Shown one piece after another: positions 1 to 11,976 of a DNA stretch of 64,000 nt (the stretch's first letter is position 1; each line of letters begins with the position of its first letter). A model generated the notes under the pieces. It did not search any database. It was given only the letters and a program-made list of their open reading frames with translations, and had not been told where the DNA came from. Location of the stretch: NCBI GenBank assembly GCA_019454045.1, contig SKCR01010150.1:124001-188000 (forward strand), read 5' to 3'. The DNA comes from Zanthoxylum bungeanum. Its lineage: Eukaryota; Streptophyta; Magnoliopsida; Sapindales; Rutaceae. Made by a program: the position numbers and the translations under genes.

Positions 1-74
1 CTATTAAACGGATATGCTACTGCTAAAATCAACTTTGAGCAAGAAAAGAGCATATATTTGGGAGAAGTCCACAC

Positions 75-2069
75 CTGGTGATGAAGACGCTCCCTCTCAA
101 TGGCCAGCTGCATTACCAGATTTGTTATTACTTTTGTTCGAATACCAATGTCCTTTGCAATTGCCAATTTTGTTTCCTCGGCTTGATGCAAAGATGCCTC
201 CAAGCTTTCGAGTCTATCCCTCAAGAAGCTTATTTTCTCAGTTAGTCCTGCATTTGCTTCAGATAATATGATTAACTTCTCCTCTGCAGTATCTGCCCGA
301 CTATCAGCTTTTGAAACTTTCAACTTGAGATCCTCAATTAAATTTTCCATATCTCTGATTGTAGAAAACAACATAGTTTGCTTCTCCAGGCTAGCTTCTG
401 CAGATGCAACAGCATGCTGTAGCCGAATATCACTTTCCCTCAACTGCCTCTCAAGAGATTCCACCTTCTCGGGGGTAGAACTGCTGGCTTTAAGATCTTC
501 AATAAGTTCTGTATTCGCCTCTGTTAATAACTTGCACCTGGCTTCCGCACCATCCGCCCTAGCTTCGGCTTTAGATAATTTTTCTCTCAAATTCGCAATA
601 ACACTTTCTTTGATTTCCAACTGTTCCATGAGACCATCAAGCTTTGATCTCAGCCCAGTTTCTCGCTGAACTGAACCATTCATATTGAACAGAACAATCT
701 GAAGTCGACAAAGTAATTCCTTAGAAATTCCATTCAGGACCTCAGCAGCATTCTCTGCCTCAAAACGCCTTTCACAAGCATCCATAGCTTCTTCCTCCGT
801 GTAGAGCACTTCTTGTTCAAATGAGCGTAGTCTAAGTTTCAGCACTTCTTCAACTCGTCTTGATTCCATCAACTTGTCTTCTAGATCCATCAACTTCTCT
901 TCGAGATCCATCTCTTTCGCCAAAGATTTTGCTAGATTCCTCAAAATATGTCTCTGCTGTTCAGCAGTTTGCATTTTTATCTTTGCATTCACATTTAATT
1001 GGTCATCTCCCGAAGCATCTGTATCCTTGCCACTGTTCCCTGTCATGAATGTGTTAAAAGAGTGAGAAAGAGATTACAACTTCTTTTGCTTGAGCATTGC
1101 ACAATGCACATCTTTTCCCCATATCAAAGAGGCAAACAATAATAATATTGCTTCTTCTTTATTCTGACAAGTACGAAAGAATATTCCATTATTTCTTTAT
1201 TCCTCACATATCTTTATCAACAAGTGGCAAAATTTTTCCAGTCAAATATAAAAATGTTATGCAAGTGTAAGTCGATAAATATAGCTTGTGTTTTATTTTT
1301 CTTTTACAGCCAAGGCCCAAAGGCTGTACTGTTGTTCGGAATCAGAAAAAGAATGAACAGATAGCAAGTTCATATTAATTTTAATGGTCCAAGGTTTCAG
1401 AGCATGCACACTATTTTATGAATATACAAGGCAATTCCTAATACAATTATGCTCCACAAATAAAAATTTGAATCAATAAAGCATATTTAGTTCAGTCTGT
1501 AGCTTACAATTTCCTTCCCTGTCTAAAGATGACAAGATCCTCTGGAACTTAGCAGATTGATTTTTAATTTCTGAGATTTGCTCTCGTGACTGCTTCAATG
1601 CATCTTCAGAATCTAGCAACTTTTCTTCCATTTCTACGGATGTTTTTCCCAACTGCCTATATGAAGATATCAATTCACGAGCATTGAAAAACTCAGCTTG
1701 AAGAATGGTTATGAAATTTTCCAGTTCTGTGACCTCTGAATCCAATAATCCAGACAAGAGATAAAATTCCAGAGCTGTCTCAACTGAATTATCCAAAGTA
1801 TGCTCTCTCTCTTTAGCAAAGGCTTCAATTTCACTTTCCCTGCTTGCTACATGCATTGTAAGAATATTTAAGTTCACTAACTTCTCTGAAAAACATGCTA
1901 TATCCAATTCCACTCGACTTAAAACCCTGCCAGCACTTCTTAGTTCTTCGGTCACATCCCCATTAGATGAAATCCCTTCAAGTGAGTCACCTTTACTCAA
2001 TTCTGCCTCTGAATCACCAACATTAACAACAACAGAAATATCTGTTTCCTGATCCGCAATTGTATCCAT
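75..2069 (-). CDS. WIT2: WPP domain-interacting tail-anchored protein (WIT1/WIT2-like), 5' part of gene
   Basis: Only the N-terminal 509 codons are in the window. Coding exons are 2069..1508 and 1039..75. The second exon ends in CAG followed by GTGTGG, and the gene continues off the left edge. The ATG at 2069 opens a protein with an acidic N-terminus and a motif reading VLSRVELDIA, then long heptad-rich coiled coil with repeated Glu/Lys/Leu stretches. This matches the plant WIT family, which anchors in the outer nuclear envelope through a C-terminal tail (outside this window) and links WPP-domain proteins, KAKU1/myosin XI-i and WIP proteins for nuclear shape and movement. The frame stays open across the splice (562 + 965 nt, phase 0). 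WIT1 versus WIT2 cannot be settled here. Confidence 0.85.
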
Positions 2070-3100
2070 TTCAGTAGTACTCTGGTTCTATTGGTCTCTG
2101 AACCTAAAAATTAACAATGAAAGATTCAGTAAACTGAAGTTTTTTTCAACTTCCCCAATTTTTCTTTTCTTTCATTCCTAATAGATTGTAAACCAAACTT
2201 AATACTGCAGCCCTAGGATAAGAACAAAAGCTAAAAACTGTTATATCAGTACATCTTGGAAAGTAGTATCACATCCCAACGGCTAACTTTGACAAAACTT
2301 ATCACAGTTCATACGATCATTTCAGCCACAGAGGTGGATAAATTACTCCACACAATACCGATATACAAAACACTTGCACATGTATAAGACTCGTACATAT
2401 TGAGTCACTGCTCTTCAACGGATTCCTACATCTAAAAACTAATATAATCAACAATTTCAAATTTTTTCCAACAGATAAAAGGAAAAAACACATCCCACAT
2501 CAAATGAATCCATTTACATCACGTAAATTGCCATTAACATCAAACCCATCATCAATTGTCATCAACTTTTTTTTTTTGGAAAAGTTGGAAACCCGCCGCC
2601 AAACTTGGCTTAAACGAAATGGTTCTGCCCGAGGCTACAACCAGAAATGCACCCCTGATTCGAACCTATAACTTGAACAACCAAATCTAAGCCTTATGCC
2701 ACCAAGCCATACCCTTAACGCAATTGTCATCATTACACTATAAAGCAAACATCAAACCCCTTAACTCCCATACCAAAAATTAGCGTAAAATCCTCCTACG
2801 ACCACAAGTTCTTCTACTAACCAAAAATCGGAACTACCCATCTCATTAAACCGAAACATAACCAAACAAATATTAAGAGTTAACTAAACCAGCCCACGTC
2901 ATTTTCTGTCACTTTCTCGACAAAATCCAAGAGAAAATACTATAAAAATTAAAAAAAAAAAAAAATTAAAATAAAAATAAAAATAAAAATCTTTTACCTT
3001 GGCTTTGACAGAGTTCGAAAGCAGATTAAACAGACAGTTGCAGCAAAGAGACCTGAAGATTGTAATTTTCTGTTCCTTGAAAATGGAGGTTAATTTGATG
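2070..3100 (-). other. 5' UTR of the WIT gene with a leader intron
   Basis: Read on the minus strand, an untranslated exon ends at about 2998 (AAG then GTAAAAG) and the leader resumes at 2103 after a TTTTTAG acceptor, giving a 5' UTR intron of about 0.9 kb (2997..2104). The outer end of the first exon is a guess. The intron carries the SINE described at 2565..2720. Confidence 0.55.
2565..2720 (-). mobile_element. tRNA-derived SINE in the WIT leader intron
   Basis: On the minus strand the element begins with an A-box-like GGCTTGGTGGC, has a B-box GGTTCGAATC and ends in a poly-A run (the T run at 2568..2578 on the plus strand). It is flanked by a perfect 12-bp target-site duplication, CAATTGTCATCA, at 2553..2564 and 2721..2732. 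Box A, box B, A-tail and TSD together define a plant SINE of about 156 bp. It is not a tRNA gene because the cloverleaf 3' half is absent. Confidence 0.8.
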
Positions 3101-3150
3101 AATAAAACAAAATTAATTAATTGTGCTTTTTTAGCTAATTCGATATTTAA

Positions 3151-3203
3151 TTGACACGTGTTCATGTCAGGATGCTGGGGGCACAAACACATACACGTGT
3201 CAA
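3151..3203. promoter_or_regulatory. Inverted pair of ACGTG (G-box/ABRE-type) elements upstream of WIT
   Basis: TTGACACGTGT at 3151..3161 and its exact reverse complement ACACGTGTCAA at 3193..3203 are spaced 31 bp apart, just upstream of the probable WIT transcription start. CACGTG-core sites bind bZIP and bHLH factors in plants. Use as a promoter element is inferred from sequence and position only. Confidence 0.4.
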
Positions 3204-4905
3204 TCTTATTCTTCTCGGTTTAGGTTCGGATTTGGATTTAGATTTGGATTCTGTTTCGGGTATGGGTTTGGGTTAAATCAATTGTGGTGCTTATATTTTC
3301 ACATATAAATGTGAAAATGAATATTTTATGACAAAGTTCTCGTCATAAATAATGATTCTCTTTTCAATATAATATTGCTAGCAGTACTTCCTGATTATTC
3401 TTTCAGTATTAATAATAAATTTAAAAATAAGTTTTGCATCTTTTAAAATATTTTATTATTTTAGATTAAAAAACATAAATTTGTGTTAAGTGAGGATTCA
3501 TAAAGCACAGCTAGTGTCCTATTCATCATATATATATAGGGGTGAAACCAATAAAAGACAAGTGGATGCAGTAATTTTTATTCAATTCAAAAATTAATGA
3601 AAAAATTAATTTATTAATAGAGAATAAAAAATATCTAATATGAAAATTAAATTTTATCTCGATTAAATCATTATTTTCTATATATATGCAATTAATATAT
3701 ACTAACATAACATTTGTTTGAACAATTTATAGAACTTCTCTGGCATTTAGCATTTAATTATTTCATACCACGCTTTCAATCATTGTGATATTTGGAAGAA
3801 ATATATATATGTACATAAATTAAATGGGTGCAGTATCGATTGAATAAAATACGAGAGAAACATAATTTAAATAATTTAAATATGTACAATAAATATTTTA
3901 GAGGGAAAAATAAAGTAAATGATATTGTCATATATAAGTTCATACACACTAATAACAGAGGAAATGAAGATTTGGCTACGGGTTTCTAATGATTAAAAAA
4001 ATGAAATAATTTTTTTTTATATTTAGATTAATTTGATTTGATTACATCAAAAATTAATATACTATGTGCTCCACTTAGGTCACTTTATGTTCGCCACGTC
4101 TCATTGAAAAGACCCTAGACATTGATATTACGGACCATTGTCCCTTTAATCTCATGGGCTACTTGGGTTCTTTGGCCCTTTTATCTTGGCTCTCTCTTAT
4201 AAGACAATAGCATGTGCTCAAGATTTCATCTCACCAAGTCACCAATTTTATTAAAACATTATCATATTTGTAATTTAGATCTAATTCTCAATTAAATAAA
4301 TATTGGGATCTTTCTCATATTGTCACAACATGGCTAAATTTTCGAAGAGGATTATAATGACAATTGACAACTGGAGCCATAATTTAATTGCCTAATTGGA
4401 TTCATGGTCTATATTGTGTCATCATCATCATATCTTCACATTTGGTGCAACCTTAGCCTCATGTTTATTTTTGAATATTAATTAATCTTATAATATTATT
4501 CATAAATTAATGCCTAACTATGATTAAGACACAAATGTAATTATAATGTGTGGACATTGGGTGTCTACTATATTTCATTGAAGTTTCTTATTGAGTTTAC
4601 ATTTAAGTTGTGTTAAAATTACTCCATTTGTTTTATAAAGATAGTTTTATTTTCATTTTTACATAATTTGAGAAAATTTGGTTAATATTATTATTATAGT
4701 AAATTCTACTTATATTTTTCATAATATACCCATAATTTTACTTATTATTAAAATACAATTAATTAATGATAGTTTATATTTATTGATAATAAGACATATT
4801 AAAGAGGTATAGTAGATAATTAAAAAATCAACTATATTCTAAAAATATAAAATGGACTATAATTTCGGATGAATAAAAAATGAAAACAATATCATATTGA
4901 GGAGT
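3204..4905. other. AT-rich spacer between WIT and AVT6 genes, left part
   Basis: I see no coding exon, no RNA gene and no complete transposon here. The sequence is AT-rich with short homopolymer runs and a short TATATA tract at 3529..3537. The short open frames have no recognisable family and sit in low-complexity DNA. Confidence 0.5.
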
Positions 4906-5076
4906 AAATCTTTGGTGCAACAGTGGTATGGGTGACATGGTACCACCAGCGAATTAAAAAGATTGTATAATTTTAATTCTTATTTTTTAATTGTTTTATA
5001 ATTTTTTAGCACCCCTGGCAATGGATGATTGAGTTGTTGCATGGATGACGTGGTACCACTGTTGCACCAAAGATTT
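4906..5076. mobile_element. Small MITE with 23-bp inverted ends
   Basis: AAATCTTTGGTGCAACAGTG at 4906..4925 is repeated exactly in inverted orientation ending at 5076 (CACTGTTGCACCAAAGATTT). The whole element is only about 171 bp with an AT-rich centre. Further inward, GGTGACATGGTACC and GGATGACGTGGTACC are related repeats. No clean target-site duplication is visible, so the superfamily is not assigned. Confidence 0.7.
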
Positions 5077-5734
5077 TCTCCATCTTGAGGGGATAGAGAG
5101 AGTAATTTTATTTATAATCGTTGTTAGAGTTGTCAATTCTCACATGCGATGATAATCGCCTAAAATAAGTTCGAAATTTACTAAATTTGACCATGTCATG
5201 TTATGGTTATAGATTCATAAAGAAAAATTATCTCAAATTTTGAATTAATTTTTATTCATAATAAAAAAAAATCCCAAATTTCGTAATGAACAACTCGAAA
5301 TCTAAAATCTTGATAAAAAAAAAAATTAGGATTTTTTTTAAATACGTTTTAAGTCAATTTTGATAAGAACTAGTGAAAGTAGCCAAAGTCATGCCACAAA
5401 TTTTCATGTAGTTTTTACTTTCTATTTATTTATATATACATTATGTAAAAATACACCAAGCACCCTGTAAATTACTTTATTCAAATAGTCAGTTCAATAT
5501 AATCTGTATCTGACATTTTAACTCATCTTCAAGCTTTGGCCATAATTATTTCAAAGCAAAAAGCATTTGCGTCAACTTGATTTTTTTTTGCTTTTCAATT
5601 TTTCTCATCATTCATTGATTGAAAACAGACAAAAACATATTTTCATATCCTACATTACATATTGTCTTTTTTAAAACGTTAAAAATCATAAAATAAAAAA
5701 TACTTAAAAATAAAGTAATCTTAAGAATCATGAA
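5077..5734. other. AT-rich spacer
   Basis: No gene, RNA or defined repeat recognised. It lies between the small MITE and the Mutator-type MITE. Confidence 0.4.
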
Positions 5735-6399
5735 GAAAATTGATCATCACCCCCTCCCTGCCAAACCTGCCACGCCCCCCTCCCTTTGTCCCCTTGCTAA
5801 CTTACCAAATTGCCCTTATCAATATTTGCAATGACTCTTTTTTTTTTTTTTTAAAATTTACACATTACACAATTTATATATTTATATATATTAATTTAAA
5901 AATAATTATATATTAATTATAAAACCATTTGTCATTTTAATAATTATTTTTTATTTATAATTTTTTGATTATTTGATTTTTGTTAATAAATATTACAGTT
6001 TTCGTATCTATTCATTTATTTTTTTGATTCATTTTTAATTTAATTAATACTACTTATTATTAAAATAATATAATTTAACCAAATAAAATGAAATTATAAA
6101 ATAAGTTTTTTGATAGTCTATTTATTTAACAAATCTAATATATTTATTAAAAAAAATAAAAAAATATAGTAAAGTTTAAAAAAATATAAATTTTTTAAAA
6201 ATTTATAAAATAAAAAATTTAATTAATAAATTAAAATAACTACATATGTTATTTTTATATTTTATATATATCATATATAAAATATATGATATATTTTGTT
6301 TATTTGGGAAATTGAATTTGTGAGAAAATGAGGGTAAAATCGAAATTGTAGGGGAGACAAAATTTTCTTCAATGTCAGAGGAGGGGGAAGATAAGGGCC
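5735..6399. mobile_element. Mutator-type MITE, copy A of a family with a decayed autonomous relative at 47335..50880
   Basis: The left end GAAAATTGATCATC with a C-rich tract (CCCCTCCCTGCCAAACC) is nearly the reverse complement of the right end of the 47335..50880 element. The right end (GGGGGAAGATAAGGG) is the reverse complement of that element's left end. Flanks AATCATGAA (5726..5734) and CATCATGAA (6400..6408) match at 8 of 9 bases, as expected for a 9-bp Mutator TSD. The interior is AT-rich and noncoding. The short open frame on the minus strand at 6203..6412 is a by-product of the element. Confidence 0.65.
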
Positions 6400-6994
6400 C
6401 ATCATGAATCAACTTAGCAACAGTAATTCTAAATTAACAATTCTTCCCCATTTTATTATATTGACGAGTGTTTGTAATTATCATCAGCGTATCAGAATTT
6501 GTTGCGGGTAGCTTTCTCTCTTCTTCTTATCTTTCTTTCTATAAATTAAACCTAAAATCTAGAATTTGGGGACTTTTATTCATCACAGCTTTTTCAAAAA
6601 CTTTGATTTTGGCTTTCTGTTAATTGATTGGTTTGGTGTTTGGCAGGGGAAATTTCATCTGGGTTCTTTGAGTTTTGGGATTTGCCTACTTGGGTTTGTT
6701 TGATTTTGTGATCAATTGTGAATTATCTTCATTTAATCTCAAAAAGCAAGTTTTTGGAGTCAATATAATTTGTTTCAATTCCAAGACTTGCAATTATCAC
6801 AGGTAAGGACTATTAGAATTACATAGAACTTAAACTTCGTGCTTGAAGTTGCAAAGATTTTTTATTTGGAGTCTAATTCTGTGGGCTTATCTATACAGAT
6901 AATCTGGATTTACTACATAAACTAGAAGTCAGAGTTGCTTTATAGAATTGATTAAACTTCAGTTGCTTATTTGGAGAATTTTAGTCACTGAAAG
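6400..6994 (+). promoter_or_regulatory. Promoter and 5' leader of the AVT6-like gene
   Basis: Transcription probably starts in the region around 6480 to 6550. The leader appears to contain an intron from 6803 (AG then GTAAGG) to 6984 (TTTTAG), which places the start codon 11 bp into the next exon. The start site and intron are inferred; I see no clear TATA box. Confidence 0.45.
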
Positions 6995-7949
6995 ATGACA
7001 ATTGGAAGCATCACCCCCAAGGACAAGCATTGAAGGAGGAGCAAAAGCAAAAGAGTTATTGATGAGAATGCTCCTTTGTTGCCTTCAAGGCGAGAGGAAG
7101 ATGCTGGTTTTGGTGAAGTTAATGGAGCTTCCTTTACTGGGGCAGTCTTTAATTTATCAACTACAATCGTTGGAGCTGGAATCATGGCTTTGCCTGCTAC
7201 CATGAAAGTGCTTGGTCTCGTTCTTGGGATTGCTTTGATCATCTTCATGGCCTTCTTGACTGAGGCTTCAATTGAGTTGTTGCTGAGGTTCAGTAGGGCA
7301 GGCAAATCGGCTTCTTATGGAGGTCTTATGGGGGATGCATTTGGAAAGTTTGGAAAGGTTTTGTTGCAACTTAGTGTTTTAGTCAACAATATCGGTGTAC
7401 TCATTGTGTACATGATTATTATTGGTATGACTTCATTTTGTTATTTGTATCATGTATTTGTGTTCTTCGATATTCAATTTTGCTTTCAATCTGTTCTTAC
7501 TTGGATCTAAGTTTTTGGCTACCTATGAATTTGTTACATGGAAAAAACTCTAAATATGTGTAATGATTGATACTCTATTGAAGGTGATGTGCTTTCTGGA
7601 ACATCATCAAGTGGAGTTCACCATGCTGGTGTCCTTGAAGGATGGTTTGGGGAACATTGGTGGAATGGCCGTGCTTTTGTTCTTCTTGTTACGACACTTG
7701 GAATTTTCTCTCCATTGGCGTGCTTCAAGCGAATTGGTAAATACCTTGACTGTAAACTGTAAAGGACTAATATATTAGTTACCAATTCATTGACTGTAAA
7801 TGATTAACACTAGTTTGTATATTGTCATCTTACATGCATATTGTTACACTTTTTTCTTAATATACCGACTCATGTAAAGCATCACTAAAAACCTCGCAAT
7901 CTTAGATGTCAACTTGTCATTTATTATCCTTATATTTGTTTGCTGCTAT

Positions 7950-8373
7950 TAGGGCTGCAAATTAACCAAGCCGTTAATGAATAGCTCAAGCTCGCATTTG
8001 GCTTGGTTCAAGATCGATTCATTTAATGAATTAGCTGCTTCAATTCAAAAATAATAGCTCGATTATTAAACGAGTCCGGCTCACAGATGCTCAACTCGAC
8101 TCGATATATATATATATATAAAGCCACAAACATTTGAATTTTATAGGGAAATTATTTAAAAATTGACGAAGTAGATAAAAAATATAAACTAAATTTTTTA
8201 AATTAATTGAGCTCGAGTCGGACCGAATCATTTAATAATCGAATCCAAGTCGAGTTTAATCCCAATATTTTCTTAACGAGTCGAGTTCGAACAACACATG
8301 TAAGTTCGATTCGAACTTGAGCTCATATAAATGCTTATCGAGCTGGGCACTACTCGGCTCGATTACACCCCTG
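7950..8373. mobile_element. hAT-type MITE in AVT6 intron 2
   Basis: Ends TAGGGCTGCA and TACACCCCTG are imperfect inverted repeats of the YAGGG type. The flanks GCTGCTAT (7942..7949) and GCTGCTGT (8374..8381) are an 8-bp duplication with one mismatch. The interior is full of GAGTCGAG/CTCGACTC-like subterminal motifs and has no coding potential. Length 424 bp. Confidence 0.75.
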
Positions 8374-9011
8374 GCTGCTGTATGTTGCCTTTTGGCAATA
8401 TAGAAAAACAGCCCATCAACCTCCTCAAGTAGATTTTACTTGTTCAAATGCAGAACTATGATTCTTCCTTGTAAAATTTACTCTGTATTTTTTGAAACAT
8501 TGTTTACATGTAATTTATTTTAAACATTTATGAAAGTACATTTAGGAGCATGCTTGGTTTTGATTTCTCCATTGTTTACTTTGTATGGCACCTTTGATCA
8601 ATTATTGAATAAATTCAGGTTGGGTAGAAGTTGTTTCCTTTTAGTTTTTGCGCCTCTTTGTATTGGGCATTTCATTGTGGTGACATATGTGCTTCTTTAT
8701 GGTTGCAGATTCTTTAAGTTTCACGTCTGCCTTATCAGTTGCCCTGGCTGTTGCATTTGTTGTAATCCTTGTGGGGATTTCAGTTGTGAAGTTAATAAGC
8801 GGAGGAGTAGCGATGCCCAGAATACTACCAGATGTAACTGATTTGACATCTGCCTTTAACCTCTTCACTGTAGTCCCTGTTCTAGTCACAGCATTCATCT
8901 GCCACTATAATGGTAAGCAAGCCGACCACTAATGTATGTATCTTTTTTTTTTTGTGGGGGGTGGGGGGGTGGTTGAAATAGAAGAATGTTGAGACTCTGC
9001 AGCAGCTGCTC

Positions 9012-9620
9012 TGTCTCTTGTACTTGCCCAGTGGTTAAATGGTTCTGCTTTGGTTGGACTGGTATCCAATGCAACTCTGAAATGCATTATCCAATGCAAT
9101 TCTGCAAATGCATTCTTTAAACTTGCATTTCTCCTTTTCCAGGAATCAAATTGTTTTTTGCTGATGAAAATAATGAATGTCGTCCACGTAGATACTCCCT
9201 TGACGGGACTTGCTTTAGTTTATAAGGACCTGTGAAGTTAATTGTGGTGTCTTTTTCCCTTTTTTGGGCCTGATCAAACTTTGGCATTATTTTTTATTCC
9301 CCTAGATTGTTAAACGATCTATAAAAATAAATACCAAATAAGAAAACAAGTTCTTTTTTTGCAGTCGGTCTGACCCTTGTACTTGGCCTATGATTGAATG
9401 GTTTTGTTTTGGTCGGACTAGTATCCAATGCGGTTCTGAAATGCATTCGTTAAAACTTGCATTTTCTCTTTTGAAGGAATCAAATTGTAGTGTTGTTGAA
9501 AATAATGAATGTGGTCTACGTAGATACCCCCTTGTCTGGACTCGCTTTGGTTTATAATGACCTGCAAAGTTAATTGTGGTGTCTTCTTAATTTTTTTTAT
9601 TGGGACTGATCAAACCGTGG
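9012..9620. repeat. Diverged tandem duplication in AVT6 intron 3
   Basis: A segment of about 260 to 290 bp starting near 9012 (CTCTTGTACTTGCCCAG) recurs from about 9368 (CCCTTGTACTTGGCC). Shared landmarks occur in the same order: GTATCCAATGC, CTGAAATGCATT, GGAATCAAATTGT, AATAATGAATGT, TACGTAGATAC-like and AGTTAATTGTGGTGTCTT. The copies differ by many substitutions and small indels, so the duplication is old. It is purely intronic. Confidence 0.75.
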
Positions 9621-10821
9621 CATTATTTATGAGTTTCCTTAAAGTTTTGGAAGGTTGAAATAAAGTTGAGAAATTTAACCTGGGGGTTTAATCTTCAATG
9701 GTCTGTCTTAGACTAAACTTCTGTGAGTTATTGACTCTCAACTTTATAGTGATATTTTTTTTTGTGCTCTTAATTGGGATGTGCTGCACTAGGATTGATC
9801 ATTTGAGCACTTTTGCAGTTCACAACATAGATAATGAACTTGAGGACTCCACACAGATTAAAGGGGTTGTGCGAACCTCACTTGCTTTGTGCTCAACCGT
9901 GTACATAACGACAAGCTTTTTTGGGTTCCTCCTCTTTGGTGATGCTACTCTCGATGATGTTCTTGCTAACTTCGATACTGACCTTGGCATTCCTTTCAGC
10001 TCCGTGCTTAATGATGCTGTTCGTGTTAGCTATGCTGCTCACCTAATGCTTGTATTTCCTGTTATCTTCTACCCATTGCGGCTAAACTTGGATGGTCTCC
10101 TCTTTCCCTCAGCAAGGCCTCTGGCTTCATCTGATGCTAGGTTTGCTTTTACCACCTCTGGGCTTCTCATTGTTATCTTCTTAGGTGCAAATTTTATCCC
10201 CAGCATCTGGGATGCTTTCCAATTCACTGGAGCAACTGCTGCAGTTTGCCTGGGTTTCATTTTTCCCGCTGCCATCACTCTTCGGTGAGTTTTTGATTCA
10301 GAAATTTAGAATTTTCAGTTGTTGCATGATGATTAAAAGTTAATGTCAACCTTGCATAGATTTTATTATAATTAATTTGGATAAATTATTTTATGGATCA
10401 TTATACTATAGGAAACAAAACTTTCTAAATTGTAAAACATGGAAAATTTTGTGGCTTGTGATCATTTCAAGGAAAAAATTTCTCCTCCATACCAGTTGGT
10501 GATGGAGTGAATAATCGTAGAGGCACCCTTCTTCTGATTTTGCCTTTGTGCAGAATATTCCTTGTGTATGAAAACATAGAAACTTACATGGTGCTGTTTG
10601 CCACTCAATACATCGTGACCTGCTTGATCGTGTTTTATTGAAGCTCATTTTCTTGCATAGAAACTCTCTTTGTATTGTTTTTGTTTTCTTTTGCTTTAGT
10701 TTTGGATAGAGCGCCAGTTTAAGGCCCTGTATTTTTTATTTACATCTGTAAGAGAAGTTTTATGCGCTTTTTGGACTGTGGGAAACTTTTCCCCCGCCTG
10801 AAGTTTCATTTGGTGTTTGAG

Positions 10822-10825
<4 letters not shown>

Positions 10826-10856
<31 letters not shown>
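10826..10856. repeat. (TA)n microsatellite in AVT6 intron 4
   Basis: An uninterrupted run of about 15 TA dinucleotides lies about 70 bp upstream of the last exon's acceptor. Confidence 0.9.
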
Positions 10857-10860
<4 letters not shown>

Positions 10861-11060
10861 CACTTTAAATTTCCATCACACTAAATCTTGAACTTCTGTC
10901 TGTTTTTTTCTCATGGCATTTCAGTGATCATCACAACATAGCAACTAAGAGAGACAAGATATTGTGTATTTTCATGATCGTGCTTGCTGTATTCTCGAAC
11001 ATAGTGGCGATATATAGTGATGCCTATGCTTTGTTCAAAAAGAATTCTCCACACGAATGA

Positions 11061-11976
11061 TCTATTGTGTCAATCCTCTCGCGAAAACAAACCAAGTGGT
11101 ATAGTCATATTTTCCATCGGATTTCACATTGGTAGAATCATCCCGTTAGAAAATTCACGTTTTCTATTGGAGTTCCAATGAATTGAAATTTTAATAAGAA
11201 CTCTGTTTGATGTATAATATTGGGTTGTCAAAAGAGTGCGTATATGGAGATGTGTGTATCCTCCTATGCAGAACTGTTGTATTGCTTGGTGCTTGATATT
11301 TGGATCTTGTAGTGTGATTGGAATCAAGAAGTCGAAATTCAAATGTATAATATATTCTTCATAGTTTGATCTTTTGCTTGATGCTTGATATTTAGTTTAT
11401 TATATATTATTAGTTTTTAACTGGAAGCATATTAGTTTTCGTTTCCTGCATTTTTTGAACTGCAAGAGACTGCTTTCTGGTTAATGCCATACTGCGTAAT
11501 TGGTTCATGCAGTATAACAAAAACTTCTCTTTTGATTTTGTTTTATTTTTTATTTTTGGTTTAATTATTTATTACTAAAAAATGTTTTAACAAAAATCAC
11601 ATTGCCCAATGCCCGTCTCAGTTTATGTAAACTGCAATTGATGGTTTGCCGATTCTCTTATAATTTTGGATTTTGGTCGAATAAAACTTGGATGATTACA
11701 TTTAAAAATCACATGGCGAAACAAAAACATGCAGAGGTACAAAAATTTATACCATCTGAACCAGAATCAAATTGAGAATGGCCAAAACAGGGGGAAAAAA
11801 CACCAACAACGTGATATAATTAATGCATATTTACTTGAGGATGGAGCTTAAACAATGCTGAAACTACAGGATAAACTATTTCAAGACTATTTAGAGATCC
11901 TATTTACATAATTAGCTCCTTAAACTCCTCAGGTCTTCGTTCAAATCACATTAGGATTGCAATGGGTACCTGCAAC
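11061..11976. other. Convergent 3' UTR region between AVT6 and FURRY
   Basis: The AVT6 3' UTR (plus) probably ends by about 11400. The FURRY 3' UTR (minus) occupies DNA left of 11976, probably to about 11700. No further gene or defined repeat is visible. Confidence 0.5.

Larger units (their letters stand above)
6995..11060 (+). pseudogene. AVT6: AVT6-like amino acid transporter (AAAP/SLC38 type), intact except for an in-frame TGA at codon 13
   Basis: Five exons fit one frame: 6995..7424, 7584..7736, 8709..8912, 9819..10284, 10925..11060 (1,389 nt; 462 residues if the stop is ignored). The protein has the family landmarks: a short basic N-tail, SFTGAVFNLSTTIVGAG as TM1, VNNIGVLIVYMIIIGD, then a run of about eleven membrane segments ending IYSDAYALFKKN. 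The family exports or imports amino acids across vacuolar or ER membranes. The N-terminus reads MTIGSITPKDKH, then TGA at 7031..7033, then RRSKSKRV in the same frame. In homologues I recall, the stop position is a serine, so a TCA to TGA change explains it. The next in-frame Met (7183) lies inside TM1. I therefore treat it as a nonsense allele or very young pseudogene; all other splice sites and frames are intact. A sequencing error is the alternative. Confidence 0.75.

Noticed and set aside
6203..6412. Short minus-strand open frame as a gene
   Set aside because: It overlaps the end of the Mutator-type MITE and is low-complexity.
7002..7205. Alternative open frame overlapping the AVT6 N-terminus (MEASPPRTSIEGG)
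   Set aside because: It starts at TTG, is out of frame with the conserved transporter and does not resemble any family.
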